Below are positions 6,739 to 10,408 of a DNA stretch of 10,408 nucleotides, piece by piece. Made by a program: the position numbers and the translations under genes. How positions within the stretch are numbered: the stretch's first letter is position 1; each line of letters opens with the position of its first letter. Source of the stretch: Spartobacteria bacterium (GTDB lineage: Bacteria > Verrucomicrobiota > Verrucomicrobiia > Chthoniobacterales > UBA10450); assembly GCA_003445855.1 (NCBI GenBank), contig DMCG01000202.1, forward strand, positions 1 to 10,408, written 5' to 3'. Under the pieces are notes generated by a model. That model searched no databases. It was not told where the DNA came from and worked only from the letters and a program-made list of their open reading frames with translations.

Positions 6739-8076
6739 ATGAGCAGCAGAGTGACCTCGCTAGGACTGGCTGCCTTCCTTGTCTTTGCGATACCGGTCGC
6801 GGGCAGTGCGCAGCAAACTCCGATACCAAACCCCGCGGCGACGGTTTCGCCCGAAACGGCGAAATCGTTCGATCCCGTGGCGGAAACGCAGATGTGGCTG
6901 GGCACGGTGCCAGCGGATAAGCGCGCAAAATCGGACGCGTACTTCGAAGGCGGTTACTGGCTGGTTCTCTGGAATTTTTTGCTCACCGTGGCCATCTCGA
7001 TCTTTCTCCTGGCCTCGCGAATTTCGGCGCGGTTGCGCGATTTCGCGGAGCGCGCAATTCGATTTAAAACGATGCAGGTCGTGTTCTATGTGATTCCCTA
7101 CTTCATACTCGCGTGGGTTCTTAGCTTTCCGCTGAATGTTTACGAACATTTTTTTCGCGAACATCGATACGGCATGGCGACACAAAACTTCGCGCAGTGG
7201 TTTGGCGAACAGTTGATCGGCCTGGGCGTCATGCTGGTGGCCGGCGCGATTGTGATGATCGTGCTTTATGCAGTTTTCCGCCGCGCTCCGCGAACGTGGT
7301 GGATCTGGGGCACAATCGTGGCGATCCTATTTGCATCCATCGGCGCCTTTATTTCGCCACTTTACGTTGAGCCGCTTTTCAACACTTATAAACCGCTCGA
7401 GAACCCGCAGATCAAGGAATCGATTTTGGCGATGGCGCGAGCGAATGAGATTCCAGTAACGCAGGTTTTCGAGGTCGACGCGTCACGGCAAACAACAAGG
7501 ATAAGCGCGAACGTCGCGGGATTTCTGAGCACCACCCGCATCGCCCTGAACGACAACCTGCTCAAGCAATGCACGCTGCCGGAAATTCGCGAGGTGATGG
7601 CACATGAGATGGGCCATTACGTGCTCAATCATGGCGTAAAACTCCTGACTTATTTTGGAATTTTCATTCTTATCGGGCTGGCCCTTACCCAAGTGATGTT
7701 CGAGGGTGCGGTTCGACGCTGGGGAGAGCGCTGGGGGATTCACGGTATTGCCGATCCGGCGGGGTTGCCCTTGCTCGCTCTTATTTTGAGCGCGTTCTTT
7801 TTTGTCCTGACCCCGTTTAGCAACACGGTGACGCGTGTGGCGGAACGCGAAGCGGACGCATTTGGAATTAATACCTGCCGTGAGCCGGATGGAATGGCGA
7901 AAGTGGCGCTAAAGCTGGCCGTTTATCGGAAACTCGACCCTGGCCCGCTCGAGGAGTTCATCTTTTTCGATCATCCAAGTGGCCGGGCGCGAATTCGAAT
8001 GGCGATGGATTGGAAGACGGCACACCTGCCTGCTGGAGAGTCGGCCGCAGCTGCAAGCTCGCCACCGCCTCACTGA
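6739..8076 (+). CDS. M48 (Ste24-like) membrane zinc metalloprotease
   Basis: The 445-residue protein has a signal peptide (MSSRVTSLGLAAFLVFAIPVAGSA) and several membrane helices (about 73-93, 112-130, 159-180, 187-207, 302-320, 343-360). The zinc site is HEMGH (289-293), with a third ligand from AEREADAFG (Glu369, followed by Asp373). FFDHPSGRARIRMA (409-422) corresponds to the conserved HP-xxxx-RI segment of Ste24/M48A. Ste24 enzymes cleave CAAX proteins in eukaryotes; bacterial members are thought to act in membrane protein processing or quality control, with unknown substrates. The frame is open from 6481, but upstream codons run antisense to the neighbouring gene. An ATG at 6715 would add eight residues; I prefer 6739 because it gives a clean signal peptide. 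The Ala/Ser/Pro-rich tail is probably disordered. Confidence 0.9.
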   Translation: MSSRVTSLGLAAFLVFAIPVAGSAQQTPIPNPAATVSPETAKSFDPVAETQMWLGTVPADKRAKSDAYFEGGYWLVLWNFLLTVAISIFLLASRISARLRDFAERAIRFKTMQVVFYVIPYFILAWVLSFPLNVYEHFFREHRYGMATQNFAQWFGEQLIGLGVMLVAGAIVMIVLYAVFRRAPRTWWIWGTIVAILFASIGAFISPLYVEPLFNTYKPLENPQIKESILAMARANEIPVTQVFEVDASRQTTRISANVAGFLSTTRIALNDNLLKQCTLPEIREVMAHEMGHYVLNHGVKLLTYFGIFILIGLALTQVMFEGAVRRWGERWGIHGIADPAGLPLLALILSAFFFVLTPFSNTVTRVAEREADAFGINTCREPDGMAKVALKLAVYRKLDPGPLEEFIFFDHPSGRARIRMAMDWKTAHLPAGESAAAASSPPPH

Positions 8077-8091
8077 AATAAACGGTGCTCC

Positions 8092-8108
8092 GCAAGATCG
8101 ACAAGTTC
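8092..8108. repeat. 17-base repeat GCAAGATCGACAAGTTC (second copy at 1272-1288)
   Basis: The same 17 bases occur in the convergent gap here and inside thiE. Both contain the over-represented core AAGATCGACA. A 17-base match between unrelated sites in 10 kb is not expected by chance. Confidence 0.7.
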
Positions 8109-8113
8109 CCTCG

Positions 8114-8479
8114 CTATCCAGTCTCGCGCGGTTTTTGCGACGAGGCGGCAGCGGTAAAGGCGAACTTGCGTTTACGGATAAGCATCAAATTGCGAATGTA
8201 GATCATCGAGTTAGGGAGGTAGGCCAGAATGCCGACGGGGTCCCGTTGGAAAATGAAATAAAGACACATGATCACGCTCCCGGCGATGCTCCAATACCAA
8301 AACGACACGGGAATCACACTTTCGCCTTGTCGCTCGGAGGCGAGCCATTGGACGAGAAAACGCATTGAGAAAATCGCATTCCCGATCAGACCGAGAACGA
8401 CGAGATAACTCCAGTCCAGACCGAGGAAACGATGTTCTGTGCCGATCCAGGTGGCAGCGATGATTAGAGGTAGGTTCAT
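8114..8479 (-). CDS. Stand-alone Lab_N (lipid A biosynthesis N-terminal domain) membrane protein
   Basis: The 121-residue protein has three membrane helices (about 24-46, 58-77, 82-101). FSMRFLVQWLASERQGESVIPVSFWYWSIAGS (37-68) and YLPNSMIYIRNLMLI (87-101) match the domain found at the N-terminus of some LpxB proteins, here with no catalytic part. As I recall, this family is grouped with PQ-loop/SemiSWEET-type three-helix transporters, so a role in moving or handling lipid-linked sugars is possible but unproven. The start is the ATG at 8479, overlapping the glycosyltransferase stop as ATGA; a TTG two codons earlier is less likely. It is the last visible gene of the surface-sugar operon and is convergent with the M48 gene 37 bases away. 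Confidence 0.85.
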   Translation of the reverse strand: MNLPLIIAATWIGTEHRFLGLDWSYLVVLGLIGNAIFSMRFLVQWLASERQGESVIPVSFWYWSIAGSVIMCLYFIFQRDPVGILAYLPNSMIYIRNLMLIRKRKFAFTAAASSQKPRETG

Positions 8480-9210
8480 AAGCAATTGACTGATTCAGCG
8501 ATCTCGTATCGGAGAGCGCGCGATTTCATCCAGCGAATTGCGAGCAAATCGCGGAACGATTTGAATAAACGATTCCAGACACCGTAATGACTGCTTCCGG
8601 AGAGCCGCGGGTTGGTCGAGACAGGAACCTCGATCACGCGGAATCCTTCGAGCTTGATCAGCGTGGGAAGGAATCGGTGCGCACCGTTGAAAAACTTCAC
8701 CTTCGCGATGCATTCGCGCCTAAATGCGCGGTAGGTGCAACCGGCATCGCTGATGGTTTCGCCGGAGAGTTTGTTGCGCACCGAATTTGCGATTCGCGAT
8801 GAAGCGATTCGAATCCAATTGTCGCCTCGTCGTCGCGTCTGAACCCGCGTGCCACAGACGCAATCAGCATGGGCCAGGCCCTCGATCATTGCCGGGAGGT
8901 CCTTCGGATCGTTTTGTAAATCGGCGTCCAGCGTTGCAATATACCGGCCGCGCGCGACTTGCATTCCAGCCCAACTTGCAGCCGACTCCCCACAATTGAA
9001 TTTGAAGCGCTGGATGCGCAGGCGCGGATCGCTGGCGGCAAGCTGCCTCAAAACGCTCCACGAGTTGTCGGTGCTGCAATCATCGGTGATGACAACTTCA
9101 AAATCCAAACCAAGTGGATCCAGCGTCGCATGAATTGCTGAAAGAAGCGGAGGCAAGTTTTCCTGTTCGTTATGGCAGGGAATTACGAGACTTATCTCCA
9201 GCGCTTTCAT
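8476..9210 (-). CDS. GT2 glycosyltransferase, DPM1/ArnC-like
   Basis: The 244-residue protein begins ISLVIPCHNEQENL, the GT-A nucleotide-binding start, followed by TDDCSTD (42-48) and the metal-binding DADLQNDP (95-102). A later DAGCTYRAFRREC and HRFLP block is typical of transferases that put a sugar on polyprenyl phosphate (DPM1, ArnC). The C-terminal membrane helices of ArnC are absent, so it is closer to soluble DPM1 and would act at the inner face of the membrane. The ATG at 9210 overlaps the aminotransferase stop as ATGA, and the stop overlaps the Lab_N start the same way. The frame opens 11 codons earlier, but those lie in the aminotransferase and are unneeded. The sugar donor is probably made by the upstream genes. 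Confidence 0.92.
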   Translation of the reverse strand: MKALEISLVIPCHNEQENLPPLLSAIHATLDPLGLDFEVVITDDCSTDNSWSVLRQLAASDPRLRIQRFKFNCGESAASWAGMQVARGRYIATLDADLQNDPKDLPAMIEGLAHADCVCGTRVQTRRRGDNWIRIASSRIANSVRNKLSGETISDAGCTYRAFRRECIAKVKFFNGAHRFLPTLIKLEGFRVIEVPVSTNPRLSGSSHYGVWNRLFKSFRDLLAIRWMKSRALRYEIAESVNCL

Positions 9211-10295
9211 TGTTCGCCGAAAAATTCCAGGATCGAATCGCAAACATAATCGACGTCCTCGAGTGCCAGTTCTCCATAAATCGGAAGCGAGAGAATTTCC
9301 TTCACCACCGCTTCAGTCTGAGGAAGCGCCGGCAAATCGGAATACATTTTGGTGATGGCCGGCTGATGATGATTCGGTACCGGGTAATGAATGCCTGTTG
9401 CGATTCCTTTGCCCTGTAAGTAATTCGCCAGGGCGTCGCGCCGCTCCGTTCGGATGACATACATGTGGTAAACAGCATAGGCCCACGCTTTCTCAGGAGG
9501 TGTCCGCACAACTTCGCTCAGACGTTCGGTGTAGCGAGCGGCGACTTTTCGCCGATGCTCGTTCAACATGTCGATCTTACGCAAGCCGACACGGCCGATC
9601 GCTGCCTGAATTTCATTGAAACGAAAGTTATAGCCGACCAGCTCGTGCACGTACTTGGTTTTGCGGCCATGGTTGCGCAGCATTCGAAGCTTGTCCGCGA
9701 GCGCGGCATCGTCCGTTGTGATGCAGCCGCCATCGCCCAGCACGGTCAGATTTTTCGAAGGAAAAAATGAAAATGCGCCGGCATCGCCCATTGAGCCGAC
9801 GCGTCTGCCGTTAAATCGCGCTCCTTGCGCCTGAGCGCAATCTTCGAGGACCCAGAGATGATGTTTGCGCGCAATTTCCAAGACGCGATCGAGATTCGCG
9901 GGATGACCGTAAAGATGCACCGGAAGAATTCCAACAGTCCGCGAAGTGATCGCCGCTTCGATTAGATCGACATCGAGGCAGTAGGTTTTGTCGATGTCGA
10001 TGAAGACCGGCTTCGCGCCGCGGTGAATCATCGGTTCGATCGATGGAAATGCGGTATGCGACGGCACGAGCACTTCATCGCCCGGCTTTACTCCCATGGC
10101 GTGATGGAGCAGAAAAACGCCGGCCGTCCACGACGAACAGAGCACCGCGTGTTTGGTGCCTGTGTAATCGGCCAGTTCGGCTTCGAAAGCTTCACATTCT
10201 TTGGTCAAGATGTACGAGCCCGATTCCAGAGCGCGCAGCGCGGCTTGCCGGACCTCTTCGCTCAAAAAAACGCGCGAAAGCGGAATTTTTTTCAT
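9207..10295 (-). CDS. DegT/DnrJ/EryC1-family PLP-dependent sugar aminotransferase
   Basis: The 362-residue protein has the family layout: IPLSRVFLSEE start, GSYILTKECEAFEAELADYTG (26-46), LCSSWTAG (52-59), the cofactor-binding EDCAQAQGA (151-159) and the PLP lysine in FSFFPSKNLTVLGDGG (Lys181). RNHGR and GYNFRFNEIQAAIG follow. These enzymes move an amino group, usually from glutamate, onto a keto-sugar nucleotide. The preceding Gfo/Idh oxidoreductase would make the keto group, as in WbpB/WbpE or GnnA/GnnB pairs. ArnB-type chemistry is an alternative given the ArnC-like partner. The product cannot be decided from sequence alone. The start is the ATG at 10295, overlapping the upstream stop. Confidence 0.93.
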   Translation of the reverse strand: MKKIPLSRVFLSEEVRQAALRALESGSYILTKECEAFEAELADYTGTKHAVLCSSWTAGVFLLHHAMGVKPGDEVLVPSHTAFPSIEPMIHRGAKPVFIDIDKTYCLDVDLIEAAITSRTVGILPVHLYGHPANLDRVLEIARKHHLWVLEDCAQAQGARFNGRRVGSMGDAGAFSFFPSKNLTVLGDGGCITTDDAALADKLRMLRNHGRKTKYVHELVGYNFRFNEIQAAIGRVGLRKIDMLNEHRRKVAARYTERLSEVVRTPPEKAWAYAVYHMYVIRTERRDALANYLQGKGIATGIHYPVPNHHQPAITKMYSDLPALPQTEAVVKEILSLPIYGELALEDVDYVCDSILEFFGEQ

Positions 10296-10408
10296 CGCTC
10301 GGTCTCGGCGATTTCGATCCACGCGCCGGTTCTGGCCGACTCGAGCGCGGCCTCCACTACCCGAACAGCTTCAAACCCTGCCCATCCATCAACCGCTGGC
10401 CGGTTTCG
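10292..10408 (-). CDS. Gfo/Idh/MocA-family oxidoreductase, C-terminal end only
   Basis: Only the last 38 codons are in the window; the gene continues past the right edge. The tail DGWAGFEAVRVVEAALESARTGAWIEI matches the family's usual final helix and strand (dG..al.v..A...SARTG..V.i). Members oxidise or reduce sugars and sugar nucleotides with NAD(P). The TGA stop overlaps the aminotransferase ATG in the string ATGA, so the two are translationally linked. The link to the aminotransferase suggests it supplies the keto-sugar substrate. Confidence 0.72.
   Translation of the reverse strand, partial: RNRPAVDGWAGFEAVRVVEAALESARTGAWIEIAETER

Overview
The window looks like chromosomal DNA of a Gram-negative, probably soil or aquatic bacterium of fairly high GC. 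Outer-membrane and envelope genes (a PagL-like barrel, a Lab_N protein, sugar-nucleotide and glycosyltransfer genes) imply a diderm cell. Gene content and the many short palindromes between genes suggest Verrucomicrobiota (Chthoniobacterales-like), but no marker gene proves this, so the lineage is inference. I see no rRNA, tRNA, CRISPR array, insertion sequence, phage or defence gene. Coding density is high, with no gene-free stretch above 300 bases.

Region 1 (1-3323, minus strand) is a housekeeping operon transcribed right to left: accB (biotin carrier), accC (biotin carboxylase), thiE (thiamine phosphate synthase) and a PfkB-family kinase running off the left edge. accB and thiE both appear to start with TTG; the accB start is fixed by a good AGGAG ribosome site. 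A plausible sigma70-type promoter lies just upstream of accB.

Region 2 (3448-5705, plus strand) holds an RluA-family pseudouridine synthase, a PagL-like outer-membrane lipid A deacylase candidate and a NUDIX protein. The gaps here carry TGTAG-headed palindromes. Two are 58-62 bp double hairpins closed by the same TGTAG...CTACA ends (REPIN/BIME-like). Another palindrome occurs once between genes and once inside the barrel gene, in frame.

Region 3 (5807-8076) has two small minus-strand envelope genes of unknown function, almost touching, and a divergent plus-strand M48 (Ste24-like) membrane metalloprotease with a signal peptide.

Region 4 (8114-10408, minus strand) is a tight cell-surface sugar operon: end of a Gfo/Idh/MocA oxidoreductase, DegT-family PLP aminotransferase, DPM1/ArnC-like GT2 glycosyltransferase and a stand-alone Lab_N membrane protein. 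Every junction is a 4-base ATGA overlap, so translation is probably coupled. The set suggests synthesis of an amino sugar, its transfer to a lipid carrier, and a small membrane protein handling the product.

Across the whole window the 9-mer AGATCGACA occurs 11 times on the two strands (about 0.08 expected by chance). It lies in genes of different function and in two intergenic gaps. This iterated word, at a density like that of known DNA uptake sequences, and the TGTAG palindrome family are the most unusual signals here.
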